A stretch of 16,465 nt of DNA. It comes from an uncultured Eubacteriales bacterium. GTDB lineage: Bacteria > Bacillota_A > Clostridia > Christensenellales > Aristaeellaceae. The stretch lies in contig CACYNZ010000031.1 in NCBI GenBank assembly GCA_902775835.1, positions 1 to 16,465 of the forward strand, read 5' to 3'. Under the pieces are notes generated by a model. That model ran no database searches, was not told the origin of the DNA, and was given only the letters and a program-made list of their open reading frames with translations. Below, piece after piece: positions 7,536 to 14,910 of this stretch; positions within the stretch are counted from its first letter, which is position 1, and each line of letters opens with the position of its first letter. A program made the translations under genes and the position numbers.

Positions 7536-7556
7536 TCACGCTTTTCATGGTATAGT
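7528..7556 (+). promoter_or_regulatory. Promoter of the isomerase-like gene (TTGAGG-17-TATAGT)
   Basis: The -35 TTGAGG (7528-7533) and -10 TATAGT (7551-7556) have a 17-bp spacer, predicting a start near 7563 and a leader of about 130 nt before the ATG at 7694. I found no equally good promoter in the opposite direction for the SEC-C gene. Confidence 0.65.
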
Positions 7557-7587
7557 TTTCCCGTAATCTCAGTCATTCAGCGGGCTT

Positions 7588-7646
7588 GTTTCAGAATGAA
7601 ACGTCATACCGCTTCCGGACATGTCAGACTGAAACCGGAAGTCCGG
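7588..7646 (+). other. Structured leader of the isomerase-like gene
   Basis: The leader contains a hairpin GTTTCA-GAA-TGAAAC (7588-7602). It is followed by two mutually exclusive pairings: CTTCCGG (7612-7618) with CCGGAAG (7635-7641), or CCGGAC (7615-7620) with GTCCGG (7641-7646). A local CCGGA/TCCGG stem (7635-7646) is also possible. No known riboswitch class is recognisable, and there is no terminator T-run. Regulation by alternative folding is a possibility only. Confidence 0.3.
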
Positions 7647-7693
7647 CTGCGCTGCTGAAATCAGGACGGTTCAGATCAGAAAGGCGGTATATC

Positions 7694-8545
7694 ATGAATA
7701 TCGGCATCCGTTTACATGACACTCTGGGAAACACCCTGCGTGAACACCTGGCCAATGCCAGAGAACAGGGATTTACCTGCGCGCATCTTGCCCTGAGCAA
7801 AACCATTCCGGGCTTCCGCATGAAGGACGCCCCGGAACTGCTCACGGATGAACTTGCCACCGAAATCCGCGAAACATTTCAGGAGTTCGGCCTCCAGCTT
7901 GCTGTGCTCGGCTGCTATCTCAATGTGGCGCACCCTTCGGAAGAAGAGTATCTGAAAACCCTGGAGATTTACAAGGCACATCTGCGTTTTGCCGCAAAAT
8001 GCGGTGCGCTCTGCGTCGGTACCGAAACCGGAGCGCCCAATCCCGAATACCGCTCTGAGCCCGCCTGCTGGACCCAGGAAGCCCTTGACCTGTTCGTACA
8101 GCGCTTTGAACCCATTGTCCGCTGTGCCGAGGAAACCGGTGCCCTGCTCTGCCTGGAGCCCGTATGCCGCCACATTGTTTCCACGCCTGAGCGCACCAGG
8201 CAGGTGCTGGAGCGTCTCCCTTCCGATCATCTGAAGGTGATCCTGGACTGGGGCAACCTCCTGACCCCCGCCAATTTCTACCAGTCCACCGGGATCTTTG
8301 ATGAATCCGTCCGCCTGTTCGGTGACCGGGTCCTGCTTCTCCATCTCAAGGACTGCCGTTATGACGCTACGGCCACAGACCTTGGCCACCTCAGCTGCGC
8401 CTGCGGTACGGGCGAACTTGATTTCACCGCTCCGCTTACCTTCCTCCGCAGTCATCCTGGGATGCCCGCCACACTGGAAGACACCCGTCCGGACAATGCC
8501 CGCAGCGCCCGGCTGTTCCTCGAAGAAAAAGCCGCCGCACTGTAA
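7694..8545 (+). CDS. Sugar phosphate isomerase/epimerase-like TIM-barrel protein (AP endonuclease 2 fold), 283 aa
   Basis: This belongs to the xylose-isomerase-like TIM-barrel superfamily, which includes sugar isomerases, epimerases and endonuclease IV relatives. The four expected metal ligands appear in order: E155 (CLEPV), D185 (ILDWGN), H217 (LLHLKD) and E262 (TLEDTRP). This matches the Glu-Asp-His-Glu set of the epimerase branch rather than the multi-histidine set of endonuclease IV. There is no signal peptide, so it is cytoplasmic, and its length is normal. The ATG at 7694 is preceded by AAGGCGG with a 6-nt gap. An in-frame extension to 7586 lies in the leader and lacks a ribosome site. 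It is monocistronic: its own promoter lies upstream and a strong terminator starts 8 nt after the stop. The substrate cannot be assigned, because no sugar kinase or transporter lies beside it. Confidence 0.9.
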   Translation: MNIGIRLHDTLGNTLREHLANAREQGFTCAHLALSKTIPGFRMKDAPELLTDELATEIRETFQEFGLQLAVLGCYLNVAHPSEEEYLKTLEIYKAHLRFAAKCGALCVGTETGAPNPEYRSEPACWTQEALDLFVQRFEPIVRCAEETGALLCLEPVCRHIVSTPERTRQVLERLPSDHLKVILDWGNLLTPANFYQSTGIFDESVRLFGDRVLLLHLKDCRYDATATDLGHLSCACGTGELDFTAPLTFLRSHPGMPATLEDTRPDNARSARLFLEEKAAAL

Positions 8546-8552
8546 GGATCTT

Positions 8553-8596
8553 GACAGAAAAAATGCTGTTGCTTCCGCAACAGCATTTTTTCTGTC
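8553..8596. terminator. Bidirectional terminator between the isomerase and secreted-protein genes
   Basis: The perfect 20-bp arms 8553-8572 and 8577-8596 have a 4-nt loop (TTCC). A run of six A and six T inside the outer stem gives a T-run in both reading directions. It serves both convergent genes; the right arm reaches into the TGA of the secreted-protein gene. Confidence 0.95.
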
Positions 8597-9317
8597 ATGG
8601 CACATATCCTGCTGCCGAATCCGGCTCCGGTGTCGGCGTCAGGAAGATTTCCAGATGCGTGCCCTCATCATAGGGCGTGTAATCTCCTTCGTCATCACTG
8701 CCATCAAGAATCTTTTCGCTGGTCGTAGACGGCGGCGGCGTGGTAATCCCGCCGTCACCGCCTGCTTCCCTGGGAAACACCAGGGTCATCACCAGCTCGT
8801 TCACGGAATTGCCCCAGGGGTTGAGCTCATACCTGTAATAGACCCTTACTTTATCGCCCTTTTCCCGGACCACAGGATCCTCGAAGGAAGTAGACGGGGC
8901 AGCCTCGGCTTTCTGAACATACTTCAGCGGCACCGCAACAAGGTCAGATGCCTTTTCGGGAGAGCCCTCCGCACAGGCCATGAGGCAGGCGCACACCACA
9001 GGGAACACACGAAAGTCCGATGTCCGCAGCTCCAGTACATCCAGACTCCCCGCACTCATCTCCACCGACAGCTCCAGATTCTCCGGAACATCCGTATCAC
9101 CGTATCCCAGAACCGCAAACGTGGGATAGCACTCAAATACAGTATCCAGCTCCCGCTGTCCCATTTCTCTCAGGCATATGTTTACCTGCTTCATATAATC
9201 CTGAAGCAGTGCTTCCTGGGAAGAAAGGTTATGCGGAAAATTCATTTCTCCAAGTCCGCTTCCCGGGCAGATCAGCAGAAGAAAGACGAGCAGGAGACAT
9301 GGAAAGCGTTTCCCCAT
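8595..9317 (-). CDS. Secreted protein of unknown function, 240 aa
   Basis: The N terminus is a Sec signal peptide: a GKR charged start, a Leu-rich core (about residues 6-17), then PGSGLG before the mature part. A type I cleavage site near residue 23 is likely. No good lipobox is present, since the Cys in LLLIC lacks the usual small residue before it. The mature domain (about 24-185) has no motif I know. The C-terminal 55 residues are Gly/Pro/Thr- and acid-rich (PPPSTTS, then several Asp/Glu, TPTPEP) and look disordered. The ATG at 9317 has GGAGG 5 nt upstream, inside the end of the preceding gene. That gene's TGA is separated from this ATG by one base, so translation is probably coupled to the kinase-like gene. 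The location is outside the membrane; the function is unknown. Confidence 0.82.
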   Translation of the reverse strand: MGKRFPCLLLVFLLLICPGSGLGEMNFPHNLSSQEALLQDYMKQVNICLREMGQRELDTVFECYPTFAVLGYGDTDVPENLELSVEMSAGSLDVLELRTSDFRVFPVVCACLMACAEGSPEKASDLVAVPLKYVQKAEAAPSTSFEDPVVREKGDKVRVYYRYELNPWGNSVNELVMTLVFPREAGGDGGITTPPPSTTSEKILDGSDDEGDYTPYDEGTHLEIFLTPTPEPDSAAGYVP

Positions 9318-9318
9318 C

Positions 9319-9954
9319 TCAGCCTCCGATTACCTTTTCCCTGAGATGCACATAATCAATGATCAGCTGAACAGTGCCGTCATACCCGAGCTTGCCCGTG
9401 TCCACGCACAGGTCATAGTTGTTGACGTCACCCCATGTGGAAGTGGCATAGTAATTATAATAGGCCGCACGATCCTTGTCATTTTCCCGGACCGTCTCTT
9501 CCGCCTTCTGGGGTTCGGCGCCGCGCTCAATCGCGCGCTCGCGGCGATGTTCCATATCTGCCTTCAGAAAGACATTGATCACGTTTTTCTGATCCCGGAG
9601 CACATAGTCGGCACAGCGGCCCACCACCACGCAGGGGCCTTCGCCGGCAAGCTTCCTGATTGCATCAAACTGGGCCAGGAACATTCTGTGGTTCAGCGGC
9701 ATATCCAGATACATGGGAGCAGCTCCGCCATGTGTCTGTACGCCCGTCATCAGCGAATACAGGAAAGATTTTGTCGGCTTCTCGTCATGGTTCTCAAACA
9801 GTTCTTCGCAGATACCGCTCTGCTTCGAAGCCTCTACAAGAAGCTCCTTGTCATAATAGGGTATGTCCAGTTCCTTTGCCAGGCGCCTTCCGATTTCCCG
9901 GCCGCCGGACCCATACTGTCTGCCAATAGTAATGACCATGCCAGTTTTTGCCAT
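9319..9954 (-). CDS. Cytidylate-kinase-like protein, 211 aa
   Basis: The start (ITIGRQYGSGGREIGRRLA, residues 8-26) is the P-loop variant of the cytidylate kinase-like family found widely in anaerobic Bacillota. Later features of this kinase fold are VGRCADYVL (111-119), the LID-like RRERAIERG (137-145) and NVINVFL before it. It is shorter than and different from housekeeping CMP kinase (Cmk), which usually sits beside rpsA, so it is probably a paralogue. The phosphate acceptor is unknown. The ATG at 9954 follows GAGG with a 9-nt gap; the longer open frame to 10089 covers the promoter. It is first in a two-gene unit with the secreted protein, with a 1-nt gap, and has its own promoter 70 nt upstream. 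It is presumably cytoplasmic. Confidence 0.88.
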   Translation of the reverse strand: MAKTGMVITIGRQYGSGGREIGRRLAKELDIPYYDKELLVEASKQSGICEELFENHDEKPTKSFLYSLMTGVQTHGGAAPMYLDMPLNHRMFLAQFDAIRKLAGEGPCVVVGRCADYVLRDQKNVINVFLKADMEHRRERAIERGAEPQKAEETVRENDKDRAAYYNYYATSTWGDVNNYDLCVDTGKLGYDGTVQLIIDYVHLREKVIGG

Positions 9955-10020
9955 AACACAAAACCTCGCTTTCCGGAATTGATATCGAGTTTCCAATGCT
10001 GCCACAGATTTCCTGATAAA

Positions 10021-10049
10021 AGTATAGCACACCTTTTTCTCTGCCGCAA
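10021..10049 (-). promoter_or_regulatory. Promoter of the kinase-like/secreted-protein pair (TTGCGG-17-TATACT)
   Basis: Read leftward, -35 TTGCGG (10049-10044) and -10 TATACT (10026-10021) are 17 bp apart, predicting a start near 10014 and a leader of about 60 nt. It lies in the gap after the GldG-like gene, so the pair need not depend on the ABC operon. I saw no clear terminator for that operon in 10050-10132. Confidence 0.7.
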
Positions 10050-10132
10050 GCAAGCATGCTTCTCGCCTTCCTGCGGGCCTCCGCTCCACGCCGGCGGCTT
10101 ACCGGCTGCGTTTTTTCAGAGACATGCCGCTT

Positions 10133-11584
10133 TTATTTCCTGCTCCTTGGAATCAGGACAATCAGCGCGGCAGCCAGCACAGCCAGCGGAAGCGCTGCCA
10201 CCAGCACCTTGCCCAGTGCCTGGCCTTCCACGCTCATCTGGGGACGTACAGCGGTTTTGGCCATAATGTTCAGATCCCTGTTCTTTTCCCCCAGCAGATA
10301 CTCCACACAGCGCAGGGTGTACTCCTGACTGTCCGTCATCGCGTACAGTTCACCGGATGTAAATACCGTGGAGCAGCCGATCACGACTGCTCTGCTGACT
10401 TCCCCGCTTTCCGTCAGCCGCTCCGCATCCAGCCCCAGGGCAAACGGGCCCATGGCGTCCCCTTCCTGCTGGTCCAGCACGGACAGGTCGCCCTGCAGGC
10501 TCCGCAGCCAGGCCCGGGAACCGGACATGAGATGCACCCGCACGCTCAGATCATTGTCCGTCTCCCCCGGAATCTCAAACGCGCGGGTTCCAGCCATCAG
10601 AAGCGTTGTCGCCCGCTCTTCCAGAAGATTCTCCGTAACGGGCGTCGACTGCATGGACGGAATCAGAAGCAGCTGACGGTCATCATAATAGGTCTGCGGT
10701 TCTTCATCCGAAGCAATCACGATCCCGTCTCTCGGAACCATTCCATAGTACCGCAGAAGCGTCCGGTAATTGGGCATATTCTCCACCGGATCGGAATAGT
10801 CGCACGTGAAAAGAATGCTTCCGCCCGAGTGTGCAAAGTCCGTGATCATCTCCATCTCACTGTCCAGGAAATCACGCACCGGTGAAAGGATTACAAGAAG
10901 ATCCCCTGGTTTCAGGTCTGCTTCGCGTGAATTGAGGGTGAAATAATGCACATCGTACTGATTGGATACCAGAAGATCCGCCAGCATGGCCGTGCCTTCC
11001 TCGTCCAGTTCCCCCTGCCCCTGCAGGATCATGATTCTCGGAATCGTATCCCGTGTGACATATTCAATGGCAGAGGTCAGACTGCTCTCATAGGTAAGCC
11101 CCGTCATTTCAAACGTCCCTGTCTCTTCCTTGTATCCCAGGGACAGAAAATCACCCCAGTCCAGGATCCGGAACCGCTGCGTTTCCTCACAGGCCACAAT
11201 CAGGCAGTCCGAAGACACCACCTCCGAGGAAGTACTGCCGCGGTACCGTGTTGCCAGTGACGGGTTCAGGGACAGGTCCGCCCGTTCCCAGGTCACCATC
11301 GGGGACGCTGCCGCATACCGGTTGAGAAGCTCCATCAGCGGTCCGTCTTCATTGCCTGCGGAAAAAAGCGCATAGATATGCACGGGCGTCTTCAGCTCTG
11401 CGAGCACGGCTTCCGTAACCTCCGAGTGCGTAGTCACAGCGTTGAAGGAAAAATCCCGCCGCCATCCATGATTCTTTTCCAGGTTGTCCGCAAGCACGCA
11501 GACACCGGCCAGCGCGGAGGTGAGCAGGACCAGGGCAAGGAATGAAGCAATACCCCGGCTGCTGTTCCAGTGAGTCCGTTTCAT
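10133..11584 (-). CDS. GldG-like auxiliary component of an ABC-2 type transporter, 483 aa
   Basis: It belongs to the family of GldG-type ABC-transporter auxiliary proteins, named from gliding-motility proteins but widespread in non-gliding bacteria. One membrane helix near the N terminus (about residues 11-32) and one near the C terminus (about 458-478, ending in PRSRK) enclose a large domain outside the cytoplasm. That domain shows the family patterns of a long N-terminal strand/helix part and a middle part with LQGQGELDEEG and SGGSILFTCDYSDPV. There is no nucleotide-binding motif. The ATG at 11584 lies 2 nt after the permease stop, with AGGAGG 11 nt upstream inside the permease gene. It is the third gene of the ATPase-permease-GldG operon. 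The DUF4340 partner often found after GldG is absent here. The exported substrate is unknown. Confidence 0.88.
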   Translation of the reverse strand: MKRTHWNSSRGIASFLALVLLTSALAGVCVLADNLEKNHGWRRDFSFNAVTTHSEVTEAVLAELKTPVHIYALFSAGNEDGPLMELLNRYAAASPMVTWERADLSLNPSLATRYRGSTSSEVVSSDCLIVACEETQRFRILDWGDFLSLGYKEETGTFEMTGLTYESSLTSAIEYVTRDTIPRIMILQGQGELDEEGTAMLADLLVSNQYDVHYFTLNSREADLKPGDLLVILSPVRDFLDSEMEMITDFAHSGGSILFTCDYSDPVENMPNYRTLLRYYGMVPRDGIVIASDEEPQTYYDDRQLLLIPSMQSTPVTENLLEERATTLLMAGTRAFEIPGETDNDLSVRVHLMSGSRAWLRSLQGDLSVLDQQEGDAMGPFALGLDAERLTESGEVSRAVVIGCSTVFTSGELYAMTDSQEYTLRCVEYLLGEKNRDLNIMAKTAVRPQMSVEGQALGKVLVAALPLAVLAAALIVLIPRSRK

Positions 11585-11586
11585 GC

Positions 11587-12294
11587 TCACGCCCCCCTCC
11601 TGCGCCGCCGGTCCATCCAGAACACAGTCAGGATCAGAAAGAACAATGCGGTGCACACGTCAAACAGAATACTGGCAAAGGACAGCTGGCCCATCAGGAA
11701 CGGCTCATTGCGCATGTACAGGCTGAAAAAGTTCAGAATGCTCCGGATCGTCTCCGATGCGTTTGCCGAAACCATATCCACCATCCACAGGATCAGGTTG
11801 GCACCAAAAGCCGCAAGAAATGCCGTTACCTGCGAAGCCGTCAGGCTCGCCATGAACAGATCCAGGGCAATGAATGCCCAGCCCTGCAGCAGAAACCCGA
11901 TGTATCCTGTCATGACTTCTCCGGGATACACCGTTCCATACATATGCACGATCAGGACATAGACCAGTGTGAGCAGCACGGAAAGCATCTGGACGGATAC
12001 AGCCGCCAGATACTTGCCCATCACGATGCCCGGCAGTGATACCGGACTGGACAGAAGAAGTTCCTCCGTGTGCTTCTGTCTTTCTTCGCTCATGAGCCGC
12101 ATGGTCAGTACCGGGCAGAGAAGCATCCACAGATAGCTCATCTGCCCAATCAGTGTCAGAAGATCGCCGGACCGTGTCTGCAAGATCTGGGCGTCAAAGA
12201 GAATCCCGGAAAGCAGCAGAAACACGCCCATGAACACGTACCCCACAGGCGTATGGAAATAGGCCTTCCATTCTCTGTGCCAGATGGCTGTCAT
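11587..12294 (-). CDS. ABC-2 type transporter permease (GldF-like), 235 aa
   Basis: This is a hydrophobic membrane subunit with about six transmembrane helices, the first starting near residue 15 and the last ending before the basic tail DRRRRRGA. The conserved stretch LTMRLMSEERQKHTEELLLS (about 63-82), between the second and third helices, is characteristic of GldF/NosY-type ABC-2 permeases. The ATG overlaps the ATPase stop as ATGA, and AAGGGGGG lies 7 nt upstream; this is tight translational coupling. The size is normal for the family. With the ATPase and GldG-like protein it should form one membrane complex. Direction (export) is inferred from the ABC-2 class; the substrate is unknown. 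Confidence 0.9.
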   Translation of the reverse strand: MTAIWHREWKAYFHTPVGYVFMGVFLLLSGILFDAQILQTRSGDLLTLIGQMSYLWMLLCPVLTMRLMSEERQKHTEELLLSSPVSLPGIVMGKYLAAVSVQMLSVLLTLVYVLIVHMYGTVYPGEVMTGYIGFLLQGWAFIALDLFMASLTASQVTAFLAAFGANLILWMVDMVSANASETIRSILNFFSLYMRNEPFLMGQLSFASILFDVCTALFFLILTVFWMDRRRRRGA

Positions 12295-13241
12295 TCCTCC
12301 GCCCCCCTTCCGGTCACTCTGAGGAATACATCTTCCAGAGAATTCTTCTCCAGCCTCAGCTGCAGAACCGGTGCGTCCATGGCACTGAGCAGATGGAACA
12401 GCTCGATTCTCGGATCGTCCTTATCCTGAGAAACCGTGCATTCCATGGTCAGTCTTGTCACATTTCCGTCTGTATCCCTGTCCTGCCGTACGCGCCGGAT
12501 GCAGCCCAGGGATTTCACGGCAGGCACAATCCGTTCAGGGCTTCCCGCAATCTCCACATAATAGGTCTGTGAGTCCCGGCTCTGTTCCACCATGCTCAGG
12601 TCCGCTTCATGCACCAGTCTGCCCTGATGCAGAATCATGATCCGGTCACAGACCTGCTGCACTTCCGTAAGCATATGGGACGAGAAGATCACCGTGTGCT
12701 TCTTCCCAAGTTCCCGGATCAGCTGACGGATCTCGGAAACCTGTCTCGGGTCCAGACCCACGGAGGGCTCATCCAGCACAAGAACCGGCGGGGTTCCGCA
12801 CAGTGCCTGGGCAATGCCGGCCCTCTGCCGGTACCCCCTCGACAGATGCCCCAGAAGGCGACCGCGGACGTCCTCAAGTCCCGTGATCTTCAGTATCTCC
12901 GCCACATGCGAAGGAATCTCAGGCTTTTCCACTTCCCTGAGCCTGCAGACAAATTGCAGATACTCTTCCACCTGCATTTCATCATACAGCGGCGGCCGCT
13001 CCGGCAGAAAACCGATGAGCCGCCTGCAGGCCCTGGGCTGATCCATCATATCCATGCCATCCAGCAGTATTTGTCCCGATGTGGGAGGGATACATCCGGT
13101 CAGCATGTTGAGAATCGTGGTTTTTCCCGCGCCATTCACACCAAGAAGGCCGGTTACCCCGCTTTCCGGAATGGAAAAGCTCACATGATCGACCGCTGTC
13201 ACGCGCCCAAAGCGCCGGGTCAGGTTCTTCACCTCGATCAA
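12291..13241 (-). CDS. ABC transporter ATP-binding protein (GldA/CcmA-like), 316 aa
   Basis: This is a single nucleotide-binding domain with Walker A GVNGAGKT (34-41), the GFLPE Q-loop variant (77-81) typical of ABC-2 exporters, signature LSRGYRQ (133-139), Walker B VLVLDEP (153-159), D-loop SVGLD (160-164) and switch His189. The region after residue 220 is an extra C-terminal domain as found in GldA/CcmA-type subunits. The TTG start at 13241 is supported by GGAGG 8 nt upstream and by the protein beginning exactly at the ABC domain (MIEVKNLTRRFG). No in-frame ATG lies upstream. It is first in the three-gene operon and powers the downstream permease. It is divergent from mnmE. Confidence 0.95.
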   Translation of the reverse strand: MIEVKNLTRRFGRVTAVDHVSFSIPESGVTGLLGVNGAGKTTILNMLTGCIPPTSGQILLDGMDMMDQPRACRRLIGFLPERPPLYDEMQVEEYLQFVCRLREVEKPEIPSHVAEILKITGLEDVRGRLLGHLSRGYRQRAGIAQALCGTPPVLVLDEPSVGLDPRQVSEIRQLIRELGKKHTVIFSSHMLTEVQQVCDRIMILHQGRLVHEADLSMVEQSRDSQTYYVEIAGSPERIVPAVKSLGCIRRVRQDRDTDGNVTRLTMECTVSQDKDDPRIELFHLLSAMDAPVLQLRLEKNSLEDVFLRVTGRGAEE

Positions 13242-13273
13242 CAGAACATCCTCCCTTTCCTTGAATCAGGAAA

Positions 13274-13279
13274 ATTATA
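13274..13279 (-). promoter_or_regulatory. Possible -10 box of the ABC operon promoter
   Basis: A perfect TATAAT reads leftward at 13279-13274, placing a start near 13267 and a 26-nt leader ahead of the TTG. The best -35 (TTCACA, 13305-13300) is 20 bp away, longer than normal, so the promoter may be weak or need an activator. Confidence 0.45.
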
Positions 13280-13345
13280 CAGGATAGTTGATAAGGAAAT
13301 GTGAACAGAGTGAAAACATTTCCGCTCTGCACGCTTTCATGCGGA

Positions 13346-13374
13346 TTGACGCTTCGGCGGCATCTCCGTATACT
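13346..13374 (+). promoter_or_regulatory. mnmE promoter (TTGACG-17-TATACT)
   Basis: The -35 TTGACG (13346-13351) and -10 TATACT (13369-13374) have a 17-bp spacer, giving a start near 13381 and a leader of about 100 nt. The promoter is back to back with that of the ABC operon. Confidence 0.8.
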
Positions 13375-13394
13375 TTTTCCTGCCGGACAGGCAT

Positions 13395-13444
13395 GAACCG
13401 TCAGGCATTCCTGCAGGAAGCCGATCCGGAGGGGCTGACGGTTC
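13395..13444 (+). other. Stem-loop in the mnmE leader
   Basis: GAACCGTCAG (13395-13404) pairs perfectly with CTGACGGTTC (13435-13444), enclosing a 30-nt loop that holds the self-complementary TTCCTGCAGGAA. The structure lies wholly between the predicted transcript start and the ribosome site (13469-13473). No T-run follows, so it is not a simple attenuator. No known riboswitch class is recognisable. Confidence 0.5.
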
Positions 13445-13482
13445 CCTTCAGCACAAGCAGATGTATCGGGAGGAATAAGCCC

Positions 13483-14826
13483 ATGAATGATACCATCGCC
13501 GCAATCGCAACCACCCCCGGAGAAGGCGGCATTTCCATTATCCGGCTGTCCGGACCGGACTCGGAAAGGATTCTCCAGGCACTTTTCCATCCTGCCGGAG
13601 TCCATTTCCCTCTGACCAGCCATATGCTGACATACGGCCACATTCTTCACAGCGGAGAGATCATGGATGAATGCATGGCCGTCATCATGCGCGCCCCAAG
13701 AAGCTATACCCGTGAAGATGTCGCAGAACTGCAGATACACGGCGGTTTTTTTCTCGCCCGGAAAATTCTCGGACTCTGCCTGGAGCTTGGCGCCCGCCTG
13801 GCCGAGCCCGGTGAGTTCACACGCCGGGCTTTCCTCAACGGCCGTATCAGTCTCAGCCAGGCCGAGGCGGTAATGTCTCTCATTTCTGCCCGGGGCGAAC
13901 AGGCCCGCCGTGCAGCCGTCCATGATCTTCAGGGCGGGGTTTCTTCCTTTATTGCCAGTGTATCTGAATCGCTGTATCAGATTCAGGCCGGCCTGGCCGC
14001 TGCCCTGGATTATCCGGAGGAAATCTCTGACGAGGAGGCGCTTTCCGATCTGAAGCCGCGCATGCTCCGCCTCGCCGAAGAGCTTGATCAGGCCTGCCGT
14101 GAAAAGGAAGCCCGCCTGGTCCGGGAAGGTCTGCACGTGGCGCTGTGCGGCCGTCCCAATGTGGGAAAAAGCAGTCTGCTGAACGCCCTTCTCGGGGAGA
14201 AACGGGCCATTGTCACCGATGTTCCCGGAACCACCCGCGACCTGGTGGACGGTACGCTGAACCTTTCCGGCGTACTGGTGCGCATCACCGACACGGCCGG
14301 ACTGCACGACTCCGATGACCCGGTGGAGCGTCTGGGCATTGAGCGGGCCAGAAATACCGTAAAGCAGAGCGACCTGGTCATGCTCGTGCTGGACGGGGGC
14401 AGCGAACTCACAGACGAAGACCGCTGGCTTATGGAAGAGCTGAAGGATCAGGAAGTACTTGTCCTCATCAATAAGACCGATCTTCCTGTCAGAACAGAAG
14501 CTGCGCAGCTGCCGGATTTCCTTCATCCGCTCTCTGTCATGGAGGTTTCCGCCATGCAGCCTGAAACACTGCAGCCCCTGCGTTCCTTTCTGCAGGAAAA
14601 GGCAACCGTCACCGATACCCTGGTGCTCTCCCAGCCCCGGCATATGGATGCAGCGCGGCGGGCAGCACGTCATCTGAGAAATGCCGCTGAGGCCATGGAT
14701 CTTTCCGCCGATTTTGCCACCCTGGAGACCGATGCCGCCCAGGCCGCGCTTGCGGAAATCACAGGTGATCAGGTGGAGGAAAAACTGCTGGACCATGTCT
14801 TCTCCACCTTCTGTGTGGGAAAATAA
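13483..14826 (+). CDS. mnmE: tRNA uridine-5-carboxymethylaminomethyl modification GTPase MnmE, 447 aa
   Basis: With MnmG, this GTPase modifies the wobble uridine (U34) of certain tRNAs, using a folate donor, in the cytoplasm. The N-terminal folate-binding domain starts with the family hallmark DTIAAIATTPGEGGISIIRL. The inserted GTPase domain has G1 GRPNVGKS (223-230), G2 GTTRD (249-253), G3 DTAG (270-273) and G4 NKTD (330-333). The C-terminal helical domain ends in the invariant CVGK with Cys444. The length is normal. The ATG at 13483 has GGGAGG about 9 nt upstream. The frame is open further up, including an ATG at 13393, but relatives start at the chosen site and the upstream ATG has no good ribosome site. 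No mnmG lies beside it in this window. Confidence 0.97.
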   Translation: MNDTIAAIATTPGEGGISIIRLSGPDSERILQALFHPAGVHFPLTSHMLTYGHILHSGEIMDECMAVIMRAPRSYTREDVAELQIHGGFFLARKILGLCLELGARLAEPGEFTRRAFLNGRISLSQAEAVMSLISARGEQARRAAVHDLQGGVSSFIASVSESLYQIQAGLAAALDYPEEISDEEALSDLKPRMLRLAEELDQACREKEARLVREGLHVALCGRPNVGKSSLLNALLGEKRAIVTDVPGTTRDLVDGTLNLSGVLVRITDTAGLHDSDDPVERLGIERARNTVKQSDLVMLVLDGGSELTDEDRWLMEELKDQEVLVLINKTDLPVRTEAAQLPDFLHPLSVMEVSAMQPETLQPLRSFLQEKATVTDTLVLSQPRHMDAARRAARHLRNAAEAMDLSADFATLETDAAQAALAEITGDQVEEKLLDHVFSTFCVGK

Positions 14827-14840
14827 CCAAAAGTCATTCC

Positions 14841-14884
14841 AAATGCAGGCAGCCGGATCATTTCTGATCCGGCTGCCTGCGTTT
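14841..14884. terminator. Terminator between mnmE and the AI-2E family gene
   Basis: A perfect 16-bp stem (14845-14860 with 14865-14880) has a 4-nt loop, extended by an AAAT/GTTT step to about 20 bp. It lies 18 nt after the mnmE stop and 26 nt after the stop of the convergent gene. The T-runs on both sides are short, but the position between two convergent stops supports bidirectional termination. Confidence 0.8.
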
Positions 14885-14910
14885 CACTATGTATGTTCTT
14901 TCTGTCCGGC

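Noticed and set aside
10050..10132. GC-rich inverted repeat (GCCGG...CCGGC) as terminator of the ABC operon
   Set aside because: The leftward reading has no T-run after it. The TTTTTT at 10111-10116 lies on the wrong side for the leftward operon and is not adjacent to a closed stem.
13393..13482. MnmE start at ATG 13393, adding 30 residues
   Set aside because: The family begins at the DTIAAIATTPGEGG segment. The upstream ATG has only a weak purine stretch before it, while 13483 has GGGAGG. It is kept as an alternative in the leader finding.
12982..14796. A 604-codon open frame on the minus strand opposite mnmE and the ABC ATPase start
   Set aside because: It is antisense to mnmE, whose every GTPase motif is intact, and has no ribosome site or recognisable domain. 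Its tail only repeats ABC ATPase codons in another frame. High GC leaves few stops in the shadow frames.
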